From Dirofilaria immitis (taxonomy: Eukaryota; Nematoda; Chromadorea; Rhabditida; Onchocercidae): a stretch of DNA of 64,000 nt. The notes beneath the pieces were generated by a model. It was not told where the DNA came from and made no database searches. It saw nothing but the letters and a program-made list of their open reading frames with translations. The DNA lies in the NCBI GenBank assembly GCA_024305405.1, contig JAKNDB010000087.1, forward strand, positions 8,992,501 to 9,056,500. Direction: 5' to 3'. The position numbers and the translations under genes were made by a program. Of this stretch, positions 39,401-51,284 are shown piece by piece (position 1 is the stretch's first letter; each line of letters opens with the position of its first letter).

Positions 39401-42400
39401 CAAATGTGTTTCCATTTTATACTGCCCATTGGTCACTTCGTCAATTTTTTTATCAAAAGCTATCTCACGATCAGGATAACGGAGTAAAATATTTCCCATA
39501 AAATTCCATTTTGGATCGATCTGAAAAGAAGAAAGAGAAGAATCTTCCATTCTTTTATCATAGCTTCATCAAATGATAACAATACAAAAAGATAAAGAAA
39601 CCTTTACGACATATTCTGCTGACGCATGAATATTTCGTATTTTTGGTGTTTCGGCATCAATTTTCATCATAAACTGTAGTGGGAAACGATTTTGATAGGT
39701 GATATCAACTTTATTATCAATACCCAATCGATCAAATTTCATCTAAACTTAATTTGCTTTATTTTCATGCAAATTTTCATTTCATAATTCAGAATTTATT
39801 TATAAATTTACTGTTATGCATCTGCAAGTAAATTCATAGTTTTTACAATATAAATTGAAAACAAGAGAAATAACAATCAGTTTTATTCCATTTCCTAAAA
39901 ATTAAATTAAAAACGAAACAAAAAATGATTACCTTTCCAATAGCCGTATAAATATTATTAGGTCCACGTATTACATCTAAATTTGCTATCAATTGTTCCC
40001 CAAAATAAGTTATTTCCAACGAATTTTTCATATTATTTCCGGTACGATCAGTAAATATTTGAAAATCAAATTTATTGAAAGCAGTACTAACGGCATGCAT
40101 GGCATGTTTGAAATGATAATTAGTTCCTCTTCTCTGAAAAAGGTCAACAATTAAAATATTAATAATATGACAATAACAGTAACAATGTAGAAATTTTCAG
40201 AAAAATTTTAATTTGTAAAGATAAATTAAAAATAATGAAATAATTGAAATTTAAGAGTTTCCCAAAAACTTACCTGAAATGCTTGTTCAAGTCCAATTTC
40301 AAGTACCTGCTTTGGATGATTATCAATCTGATATTCACCATTTACGGTACCTTTCAAATCTATCATTCCTTGACGAATAATTGAAGTATCTAATTTCCCA
40401 TTAAAATCAGGTCCGGAATATTCCAATTTACCTTCATATTTCGGTGCTTCTGGATTTATTAAGGCTAAAAAATAGATAACTAGATGTTGTCATTTATTAT
40501 AGATTATTAGATGCTATTTTTATTCCAAATCGATGTTATTGTTCGGAATTAAAATTTCAACTTTTATGGAAATACTTTAGAATCCACCATTATAGAAGTT
40601 TCAAGCAAAACGTATATCAGTCATCAGATAACTTTTAAATGAACTGATTGAACTAAAAAAAAATTTGATTGAACTAAAATACTGAACTTCTTTCGTGACC
40701 ACACATATGCACCACGTGAAACACCTCATGCAATAATACAGTAACAAATTTAGAAAATATAATACTTCAAAAAATCTCACTTTTGAATATGACAGGCTTA
40801 CTGAAGATTTTATCCAGGTGGAAATCAATCATTGCATATGGTTTTAAAATGCTATATTCCAATTCTGCTACAACTTCTGCTGTCGTTATACTTTCAACGA
40901 TACTTTTCGCATTTAGCTTATATGAATTTCTTTCGCCTGCTTTAGTTGCCTTAAACAAATTTTTTTTTAAGTCTAAAATTACATTCAATTTACATATCAT
41001 ATTTACATATATCATATTATTATTAATTAATGCTTTATTCAAAAAACAAACAAAAACTGATAATCAGAAATGAATATACATTAAATTTCCTTAAGTAATA
41101 ATAATCGGTAATCAGTAATGATATTGGATACTATATTAGATCTTCTTTAAATAATAATTGATAATCAGTAACAATAATAAATTATATATTAAACGAAGAG
41201 GTATTAGTATATATATATTCTTAAATAAGAATTGGTAATCAGTGCGATAATGAAATGCATAAATTAAATAAAGAAATAGTAAACAAGGATGAGGAAGATT
41301 TTCTTGACCTTTAACATGCCATCAAGATTGTAAACTTTATCATCTACAATAAGTTTAAGATTGGTTGCATAATCTTCCAATTGTCCCATTTGTTGTAAAT
41401 TACCATCCAGTATTATGGTTTTGAATGGAGCAGTAATACCAAGTTTGAGCTTCTTTCGTGGAATTGAAATTTCAAAATCAGTTTCTATTTTTCGATTTAC
41501 TTCTGACCCTGGTGTATCCATTGATATTAGTAATTTTTGCTCACTTGCCTGAAATTATATACTTAAATTTTCTACGTGAGCAATCAGAAAATCATTCTAA
41601 ACTAATAGGCATTACAATTCTGGAATCTGATTCTAAATTAAGTAATTGGATGGATAATATGAGAAAATTTTGCTTAAATATTATTGTTTTACATTCCGAT
41701 GTTTAAAATAAAAAAAAAAAAAAAAAAAAAAAACTTACTGTACTGACTCTTTCGACAACAAACTGATAACTGTTCAAAAGACGATCAACTTTTTCTACTT
41801 TAATATCTCCTTCTATTTTCGAGTAATCAGCATGAAGCTAAAATTCCTTAATTTAATTTTTAAAAAATAGAACAAAACTTTTTCAACAATGATGCGATTT
41901 TAAATAAGAAATTAAAAATTTCATGAAAGGAATACATTGATACATGCTTGAATCCCAAGAATTTTCGACATAGTATCACCGGAACAATAATGCTTTTCTG
42001 TAGCGTCATGAATATGTCGTCCAATGACGGACGGTTGGTGACGATTGCTTTCAATTTTTATAATATCATTGCTGCAAAAAAATCTGCTTTTCTATTCATT
42101 TATAGTCATTTAATTTTAAATAATTTTGATTTTGTATTAGAATTTATTATAGGAATAAATGAAGCTTTGTCAAAAGTTCATTAAGCTCTATATAGACTAT
42201 ATTAGAATCAGATTATCACTTTTAAACATAAATTGTGAAGGTTTCTCGAAAAGTGAAGTTGATGACAATGATTTCAATGTAATAATTACCGTATCTTCGC
42301 ATGCAAAAGATCCTTGTGTGGAACATCGATCTTTAATGATAATTTTCTTCCTTCATTCATTTCCATGCTCTGTACGACACTTGTTGCAGCATGTAAACTT

Positions 42401-45400
42401 GACTTTATCATAGCACCAGAGGCTATATGACCTGCGCGTAAAAGTATTACACTTCCTCTTGCAACCGATATTGATGGACGTAGATCAAGCTAAAATGGAA
42501 AATGGAAAAAAAAATAAAGCAAATATTATAGTAATGTAGTTTTTAATTAAAATAACAAAATTTAAATCCAATATTGTCAAAATCTATTTAGCGACGATTG
42601 GAAAAGATATAATTTAGCATCAGGAATTTATTTAGCGTCGATTACTGAAGATACCACTTACATGTCCGTTTGCACTGCTTTTCGTTGTAACAAATTCACA
42701 AGATTCAATTGTAATTTGCTATCTATTTTAGTGGCAACTGAGATATTCACAAGAAATTGAAGTGATAATCCGCTTAGCGTTGGCAATGTTTGTGATAATT
42801 CGAACGGAAGCATGTAACGTGAAAGCTGCAAATAATCGTACATATAAGGATAAAAAAATTCATTGATAATTTCAAATATCTAATTTAATTCAATAATTTA
42901 TGCAACAAAAGCCAAGAAAATAAAGTTGCGAAAGAACTTGGTTGGAATAAAAATCAATGCAAAACAGCATCAAATACCAATTTTCGACTGATATAATTAA
43001 TATGTTTGTTCACGATAACAATCGAAATTTCATCGAAAAAGACTCCATCCTCAATTACTAATAGTAGTTTATAAAGTTTAAATTTACTGATAATGCCAGG
43101 TTTGCACGATTTGTTTTGAAATAAGCTACAATTACTGGTCTAAATTGAGTGCTTATTTGATATATAATATTGAATAATTTTGTAGTTCCTTTTAAAGGAC
43201 TTAAAGTTGAATAGAATATTTTACCTTTTTTTCTTCTCTTGCATCAATTTCGATAACACTTTATCAAGTTCGATACTTTCTTTTACTTCCTCAAGAAATT
43301 GATACTGATCTTTTTGAAAGCCATAATAATGCAAATCATCACCGAACATCTGCATATAATGAATATAAAGATATAAGAACATCAAACAAATTAATTCTCT
43401 GCTCATTACTAATGATATATAACATAATATTCTGAATATTCTATATCATTCACCAAACAATTAATTATTTGCTTATCACTAATGATAAATAATAAGATTC
43501 AAGACATTGTACATCACTAATCACAAGCGGAATGATACATGATAAAATACAATGCCCCGAGTAACATATAAAAATTATAATTATTCAATTACCCTGACAT
43601 AAAAGCTTGCTCTCATTCGATTGTCAATACCGCTATTCTTTTTCGATACAATTCCTTCAAATGATTCAATTTCGGATATCGCGACTGAAATCGCTTTTCT
43701 CGAAAAACATGCCCATTAGGATTGCTTATGTAACCATCAGGACCGAACAATTCCTCTTCCGCTTCTTCCATACCTTCAGCTCGTACACCAATTTCCAAAA
43801 TATTGACACTATAAAAGGATAATACCATGAAGGTTATGGTAAATTGAAAATCATAAAATTTTTGATTTCAATATGGAAATTGTAAAAAATAAAAGAAATG
43901 AGTCAGATTGTTAGATAAGATTTAAATTGACATCTGTGATTTTATTGAGTTTATAATCGAGCAAAAAATATATAATCATACTATATTCATCTACTTCAGG
44001 CATATTTGATTATTTGATCTAAAACATATGCATTATTTTTTCTTGAATAGAATTCATCATTCATCAGTTTTCTGTATAATAATTTTGGCTTATTTTTTTG
44101 TTTTTTGTTAGTTTAAAAAACGTGAAGTTGCGTACCTTTTTCCAAAGAGATGGACAGTAAAATTGAATGCTACTTCACGTGGTACATATCCGTTTGGTGC
44201 GAGCAATATGGATGTGTCCATGTGGCCACCATAGTTGTTCTGAAATATTCATCTTAATCATCTGAATTGTTTAATTATTTGAGCATCATTTTGATAGCAT
44301 CGTTTGGAACATATTGCAAATTATGCCATCTTCAACTCATTGATTTGCAGTCAAATAATCTGATAGATTTTGATAATTTAGCAAAATTTATTTTTACTAA
44401 TAATTTAACCAGCGAATAAATGACTGATATAAATAATTAAACAGTCAAGTGCATAAGTTCTTTGAGGGACTAAAGATCAGTTTACATTCTGTATAAAATT
44501 GCAATATCAAAATAATTTTAATAATTTGACAAAAAACTTTTGTATAAAAACAATTATTTCTTAATTTCTCTAAGATTATGCTGATTTTGTTACAAAAAAA
44601 TCAAAATGACAAAAAAATTGTCAAATTTAAATGAAAATTATTACTTCTCTATCAAAATAGCCTAATTCGTAATAATGTGAGAAACGATTCGAATCTAAAT
44701 TATAACGTTGTGGAACATGAAATCTTTTAAGGAGATGTTGTAAGTTACGTGATCCTGGATTTGTTGATCGTTGTTTAGTGTTCAAATATGACCAAATATA
44801 TGATCCAACTACAAAATTAAATTTTTATAAACTTTCGGCTATTTCAATTTACAATTGCTATGTCAAATGTGATACGCTCAATAGTAATAATATTGAAATA
44901 AAACATTAGTAATTTGTATAAGTTTTAATTATTAACACAAATTACTAATATATGTATGATAATATTACATTTAAATTATTAAATGGAATAAATTTGCATT
45001 CAAATCTACCATACCCTGATTGATAGTTTCATTATACAATTGATCAACGACAATTTGCATTATTTCATCATCAACACATTCCATTAATTGTCGAAATGAT
45101 ATTATTCGCACTTCTACATTTTCCTGGAAATAATTTAACATTTACTTGTTGCCAAATTTTTGTTTATTTCCACGTGGAAAAAATATTATGTTAGGTTTTA
45201 TTTTGAGTAACATTATAGAATATAAGCAGGAAATTAGAAAGATTTTTACTATTTTAGACTAATAAAAATTTTTATTTCAAAACTGAGATTTTTGGATAAT
45301 TTTTAGCATACAACTGATACTAAATACATTATTAAAATTTTTAATTTAGAGTCAACAAACTTCATTCATATTTTTTATCATTTTGCAGGATATTGCATAT

Positions 45401-48400
45401 GATCAAAAACCAATCTTTCATCCAAAAATAAATGAATTAAAAAATATTGGACAAATGAAATGGAATATAAATAATTTGCATTTTTATTCTTATTATTCCT
45501 AATATTTATTGTGAGAGAACAAATGCATAGAATGGTCGAATATACGTAAGATCTAAAAATTAAATAACTTTCAATTAAAAACCTTTTGATCACGGAATAA
45601 TTGAGTTATTTTGCTATTTCGTTGATCATTGCAAGGTTTCCTACGTAAAGCATCGATTGCAGCAATTTTTACTTCTTTTGGAATTCGATCATTCGCAACA
45701 CATTTTAATATAGATGACAAAGAATGCTCTTCGTAACCGATATTTCCGATCGATTTTAAAATTATAATCGCTTCCTGAAATAATTGTTATATTTTTATTA
45801 TTATCATATTGATAATATTATTTTTTGACTTACTTTGATTTCTTCAAATTGGTGAATAACTTGACAGCCAGGAGGCAGTTTGGATGAAATACTATGTACG
45901 ATACGTTGAACTGCTGGTTCCATCCCGCAAATTGGATGAGCGATACAGTAAGATTGAACTAATGAAGAAACAGCCAATAAACCTAAAAGATGAAATTATT
46001 TCCTAAAAATTAGGTATAATCTTTGTTTGCTTTTATTTTGATTATTTTATTTTAAAGTTAGAAATTTTATTCAATTCTGACTTTATATTAAATTTTAAAA
46101 TTCTTATGAATTAATTGCTTTACCGTGAATTGGGACTCGTTCGATAAATGAAGCGACAGAATCCATAATGCCTTTTTTGGATTCGGCAATAAGGATAACG
46201 AAGAATAGAGTGATTCTGAAGCAGCTCCTGAATTAATGAAATTGCTAAGTTGCAGAAGACATGCATGTGATGCACAAGCTGCTAAAGCATCAATGAAAGC
46301 ATCACATCGCAAATTGGCGATTGATGATATCTCGCCATTTGATAATCCTCGAAGATTATATACCAAATCAGAGAAGTGTGATGCTGCCTGAAATAGTACC
46401 AAGTGAAATAAACATACGAATAGGTTGTAATGACGGAAAATTATTTTGCTGAGTGTTATATGTGAAGCAACACAATTATCTAATGCTTACATCTGGAGCA
46501 ACACGATCATCCGATCGACATAATTCTTCGATAATTAGCTTAGCAAATTGAGGTGAGCTTTTTGTATAAAAATTATCATTGCTATGATCAAAAATAATAG
46601 ATAAGCGTTCTTTGAATGATTCTTGCTGTGGTGCAGCAGCAATTCCAACGGCTCGTAATGTTTGCTCAACATGCAACGTTCCAAGATTACTCTCGTGAAA
46701 CGGTGAAACAACACGATAATCTTCGGTACAAGTTACCTATAAATTCGAATAATATATATTTTACATCTGCAGGATCATTTCAAATCGAAAGAAATGTTCG
46801 TTTCTTCTTTGAATAGTTGATTTTATCACTTGTACTGATATGTTTATCATATTATTAGTCCAGGCATGAATCGATGAATTTGTAGATCGATTCTATAGAA
46901 GTATAGATATCAAATAAAAGATTTGATACGAATTATGCTGAATAAGGAATTGGATGATTTAAAACACCAAAACATAAACTGAATTGTTTACATGAAATTG
47001 AATTAATGAATCTTAACAAAATAGCGCAAAAAGTCAAAATTCCTCCTCGTAATATTTCGATACATTTCCTTAATTTAACTGAAACATTTCTAACGCAATT
47101 GACATTTTCTAAAGCATAGCCAAATGTCACTAGTATAACAAGTTATCACTTCCTTATCAATTGATGCTGATCTAATATGAAAAATATATTCATTTACCTG
47201 TTGCAAGTTATAATGAACAATTTGACGTTCACATATCTGTTTTGTTTCCATCATTGGTGCTATTTGCATATTCTAAAAATCAAAGTTATATTTTAAAAAA
47301 GAAATACAATTATAAAAATGGACCTTTCCATTATTTTCAATTTCATTTCCTTGAATTCATTGAAAATTGATCATATGAAATGAGTTCTATAATCACTTTT
47401 GTTTAAGATATCAATAAAGATTATTTTGTTATCATCTATCTTCCAATCGACTGTTAACTAAAATAATCTGGAATGATTTATAATAGATATAATATAATTA
47501 TGGAACTAACCGATTCTAATCTATACGGAATAGTTCGAACTCCAGCAATATCATGCTCACGATAGCATGCATTTAATTGTTTACTTGTCTTCAAATTCAA
47601 CATTTCATTTGATTTTCGTTTTTCAATATTTACTGGACAACTGCCATGTATATCTTCTTCTCTTGCTCCTTCTAATTAAATTAATTAACATAATTTTTGC
47701 AAATACAAAGTTCACACTGAAAGAAATATTTGGCATGTTAGTGTTGAGAGCCTATTTAATAAGTTTTATGAAAAGCTATATCCAATATATGATATCACAT
47801 CCTTATCTAATTAACATTGTATAGAATGATTTAATCATAATAATTAAAAAAATGAAATTCAAAAGTTAAACAAAAAGTATATTGATATGCTGCATCATAT
47901 AAAACGACTTGATCATCATAATTAAAAAAGAAAAAAGATTGAAATAGGTGTTAAACAAAGATTAAACAAAAACTGTACTGATATATATTTATTTTAAAAA
48001 CAAATGATCACAGTTGGTATGAACAAGATAAAAAAGAAGTTAGAAAAAGTGTAGAAAAGAAATGAAGTTGAAAAAAATTAAATTCTCAAGAAAAAAATTG
48101 AGCTTACCATATTTAGTCTGAAATGCAGACAGAATCGCACGTTTAATATTAACGGCCCACGTAGGATCATTATCATCCGGGCAAACAGCTTTCACTTCAC
48201 CATCGTCAAATGCAAATCGAAGTGATGACCTTTCCAGAATTGAACTCCAATCATTTCCCACATCCATTCCTCTTATTGATGTTCGTGTCAACTGCATTAT
48301 ATATGCATTTAAATTTTCATGATAATTAAATATTTGTAAAAATATCTGAAGCCATTTTCCTTTAATTTTAATTTCACGTTTTAATTGTCCAAAAATAACG

Positions 48401-49985
48401 TAAATCACGTATGAAATAATCGTGAAAAATTTCAGATAAAAACTGATTGGAAGCGAATAAAATACATCGTATGTGATGTGATGTAGTGTAGAATATTTTT
48501 ATGTAATGCTAAAGTATGATTGATAATCGCTTATTATCACGATATATTGATTTTACGCTTAGAACTACATAAATGAAAAAGTTTATATGACGATGATCTG
48601 TGACGAAAGTATCAGAAATTGAATTGAATATACGATTTTTCATCAATCTATAAATTAGAAGAATGTTTAGACTATAAAAGTTTTTTTTTTGGATGTGATT
48701 GAAATATTAGGAATTACTTTAAGTGAAAATTCGCAAGATGAATGAACTGATATATGCGCTTGCGCATTTTGTATCACATCCGTATCTTGCTCTTGTCCTA
48801 TTTTCAGAATAGTTCGAGATGTTACATCGAACACATAACTATGACCTATATCATACTTCACATCCGATGATACACCTGAAGCTAATTGAAGTTTCAGAAT
48901 CCAACAGAATTTTTATAATTAGTTGCTACAAAGAGAAAGTTGTTAAAAGTTAATAGCAGCAGAAGTATTTGTCATAAATTATAACAAATTTTGCTTTCAT
49001 TTAATTAAAATATCATAAATAATTCAAATATCGAAATATTCAACTTCCATTCTCGAATCGAACTTCTCTACTTCCTTACCTCATTTATAAATAATTAATT
49101 CATATAAAAATTAAATTTTACATATTATCTTTTGTAATTTAATTAGATTATACTAAGCAGAAATTATAGCAAGAAGTAAGACGCTATATCGATGATATTA
49201 AAAAATGGATGATTAAGCTAGGATAGCAAAAATTTATTTTTTATCCATCAATTAATTTGTAAACTTTGTTAACGAAGAAATGAACATTCCTTCATTTTCT
49301 CACAATTGTTTAAATCTATTAAAATTTCACATCCCTTCTGATTATTCACAAGTATTCAAAATATGTTCAATTCAAGACCAAATTGCAAATTTGTTTGCAT
49401 AATTTATACTTTTTAAGGGCAAGCACAAGCAATCATTTTAGTTATCAGTTTTTAAAATAAGATGAATAATATATACATTATTGGGATGATATGACCGAAT
49501 GTTCACTTCTTATCAATCTATTACTATCACTTTGATAACATTGTTGGTTCGAACTAACGCTCATCGAAAATGTTTGATAATTACGAAACTAAACACTTCT
49601 TATTTCTAAAAGTTTATATTTTCAATTCTTGAAATTCATTTTAATACAGAACTTTTGAAGAACCAAAATTTATTTATTTATGATTGTTAAATGAAATATT
49701 AATAAAGAAATTGACAAAGAAAAATTAATAAACTTTTTATTTTCTTACCAAATAGTAATTTTATTTACTATTCAAAGTGAATAATATTAATTGTAAATAA
49801 GAAAAACATTCATTCATAATTATAAATTGGAAAAAATTAGTAATTTCGAATTTTCAATATAAATTTATATTGATATGCTCAAAATATTAGATTATTTTTA
49901 GTAAAAAATTATAGATTATATATCATACCTGTGCATATTGTGGCGCAAGTATCGTTTGTAGTAGTAGTATGATGGTTATTATCAT
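24464..49985 (-). CDS. Apolipophorin-like large lipid transfer protein
   Basis: A secreted lipoprotein of the apolipophorin/apoB/vitellogenin superfamily that carries lipid in body fluid (family knowledge). About 50 exons are readable, roughly 3,000 residues by estimate. Exon 1 (49929-49985) encodes signal peptide MIITIILLLQTILAPQYAQ, seven bases behind a CATTTTAG acceptor. The lipoprotein N-terminal domain runs 48881 to about 42 kb (IGHSYVFDV, HGSCPVNIEKR, helical exons 46736-45583, CSGDTMSKILGIQACIN). A REKR site lies at 43691-43702. Beta-rich lipid-binding exons follow, then helical exons about 32-29 kb, a vWD domain (28735-28950 INGDRFVSFDGKVFAF; 28155-28420 NGLLGLNDNEPSNDRD), a C8-like exon near 27.4 kb, a vWA-like fold (DIVFVVEE, FGWVGFGG; 26.9-25.1 kb) and a Cys-rich end (CFNCQCTAHG...CRPC). 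Frame breaks near 34336, 38025 and 38698 each need one base. The join of exon 1 to exon 2 does not agree in phase, so a small exon is probably missed. Confidence 0.88.
31794..31930. repeat. Degenerate tandem repeat, about 36-base unit, four copies
   Basis: Four diverged units built around TCGAATATT followed by ATTCTTAAATT-like sequence sit in an intron of the apolipophorin gene, just below the exon at about 31628-31790. Confidence 0.5.
41050..41260. repeat. Degenerate repeat with GGTAATCAGTAA core
   Basis: The core GATAATCAG/GGTAATCAGT appears four times about 50-70 bases apart (near 41058, 41108, 41160 and 41232), each after an AATAATA or TTAAATAA block. It lies in an intron of the apolipophorin gene between exons ending 40949 and starting 41309. 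Confidence 0.45.
41710..41733. repeat. A24 homopolymer beside a splice donor
   Basis: An unbroken run of 24 A on the plus strand (poly-T in the transcript) lies six bases from the minus-strand donor of the exon 41739-41837. Its length is likely to be uncertain in the assembly. Confidence 0.9.
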
Positions 49986-49999
49986 ATGCTACTAAAATG

Positions 50000-50041
<42 letters not shown>

Positions 50042-51284
50042 GCAAAATGATGGAAATTGATTTAGCAACTTATCAATCTTATCAAATGATTAATCTTATT
50101 AAATAATATAATAAAAACCTTCATCCACTCCAAAATATTGATTTTTTACTTATATAATTAACAACTATTTTCTCAAAATTCTTAACCAGAATGAATAATA
50201 ATTGTTTATCATAATTTTAATAAATAATTATAATTTTCTAATAATTGCAATAGTGTTAATTAATATTGCAATTTCATTTGATAATTTTGATCACCAAGAG
50301 TTTAAGATGAATTCTACCTGTCCAAGTGATAACAGCTTGAAGAGGAAGCAACCATCGGAGATGCATCGCTATTTGATAACTGTTTGGAAGAGCAAAAATG
50401 ATAATGATTGAGCATTGTTAATCATTTGATAATATTTTAGTATCATTGATATAACTGGTAGCACGTTATCAAAATATTCAAATGATCAACCATTGATATA
50501 ATAGTATTATAATGCTATTATCGAATTTCTTTTTCTAAATCGAAGATAACCGCGTAGATGAAAGAGAATAGGTTCTTAGAAGGCAATTAACGGTCACAGA
50601 AATGTCTCCCGAGTATTGATTGATTGGAGTATTAACAAATATGCAATTAAATGCTTAAACCGGAAACCGGACTAGAACATAAATTTGCAACAAATCCAAC
50701 TAAATTTCATTTAGTAATTTATAAAACTTTGCAATTCTAACATATGAATTTCACTTTCTATATCTAATATCTTTATAAATAAGCATGATCTAATCATCAA
50801 ATTTATTTCCATATTTAATGCATTTTCTTCCAGTGTCAAATTGTTTTATTTTTCAAAGTTTAAATGATTTCTAGAATTCTTTTACGACAAATATATGTGT
50901 ACATACCTACTAAATATAAGGATTGAACTTCATATAATTACATGCACATATCGAGTATGGATATAATGTGAGGCGCTGAGATCAACTTTTTCATAGTGGT
51001 TTCGTAGCATATCGCTAACGAATCCTTGAACTAAACCAGAATTACGAAAGTACTATGAGAAGTGGAAGAATAAAGGGAAGAGGTTTATATTATTTTCCAT
51101 TTGGTGGTAAGGTAGTGGTTGGGCTTAGTGATATCTTTTTCAAGGTACTGCATGACGTAAGTGTGTTTTTGAGAATTTAGTTATGGAGCACATACGATTT
51201 TTTTGACAAATATTTGCTACATTAAACAATAGTTTTATTGTAGTGTGATAAACATTAATTTATTATTCAAAATTTACAGTTGAA
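49986..51284. promoter_or_regulatory. Divergent intergenic region between apolipophorin and xrn-1
   Basis: This must hold promoters for both genes. A TA microsatellite runs about 50001-50039, directly upstream of the apolipophorin trans-splice acceptor (AG on the minus strand at 49992-49993). An AATTTACAG acceptor ending at 51279 lies five bases before the xrn-1 start. The rest is AT-rich except for the small open frame at 50192-50411 described separately. Confidence 0.45.
50192..50411 (+). CDS. Possible small secreted protein gene
   Basis: ATG 50192 follows a TTCTTAACCAG acceptor (ends 50190) by one base. In the downstream frame (50202-50411) a hydrophobic run NFLIIAIVLINIAIS resembles a signal peptide. 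It is followed by a polar tail with one cysteine and dibasic KR, ending VWKSKNDND. The tail, from about 50300, has clearly more balanced base composition than the flanks. The ATG and the long frame differ by one base; an extra A at 50201-50202 would join them, matching the kind of deletion seen elsewhere in this window. About 73 residues if joined. No family recognised; could still be chance. Confidence 0.4.
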
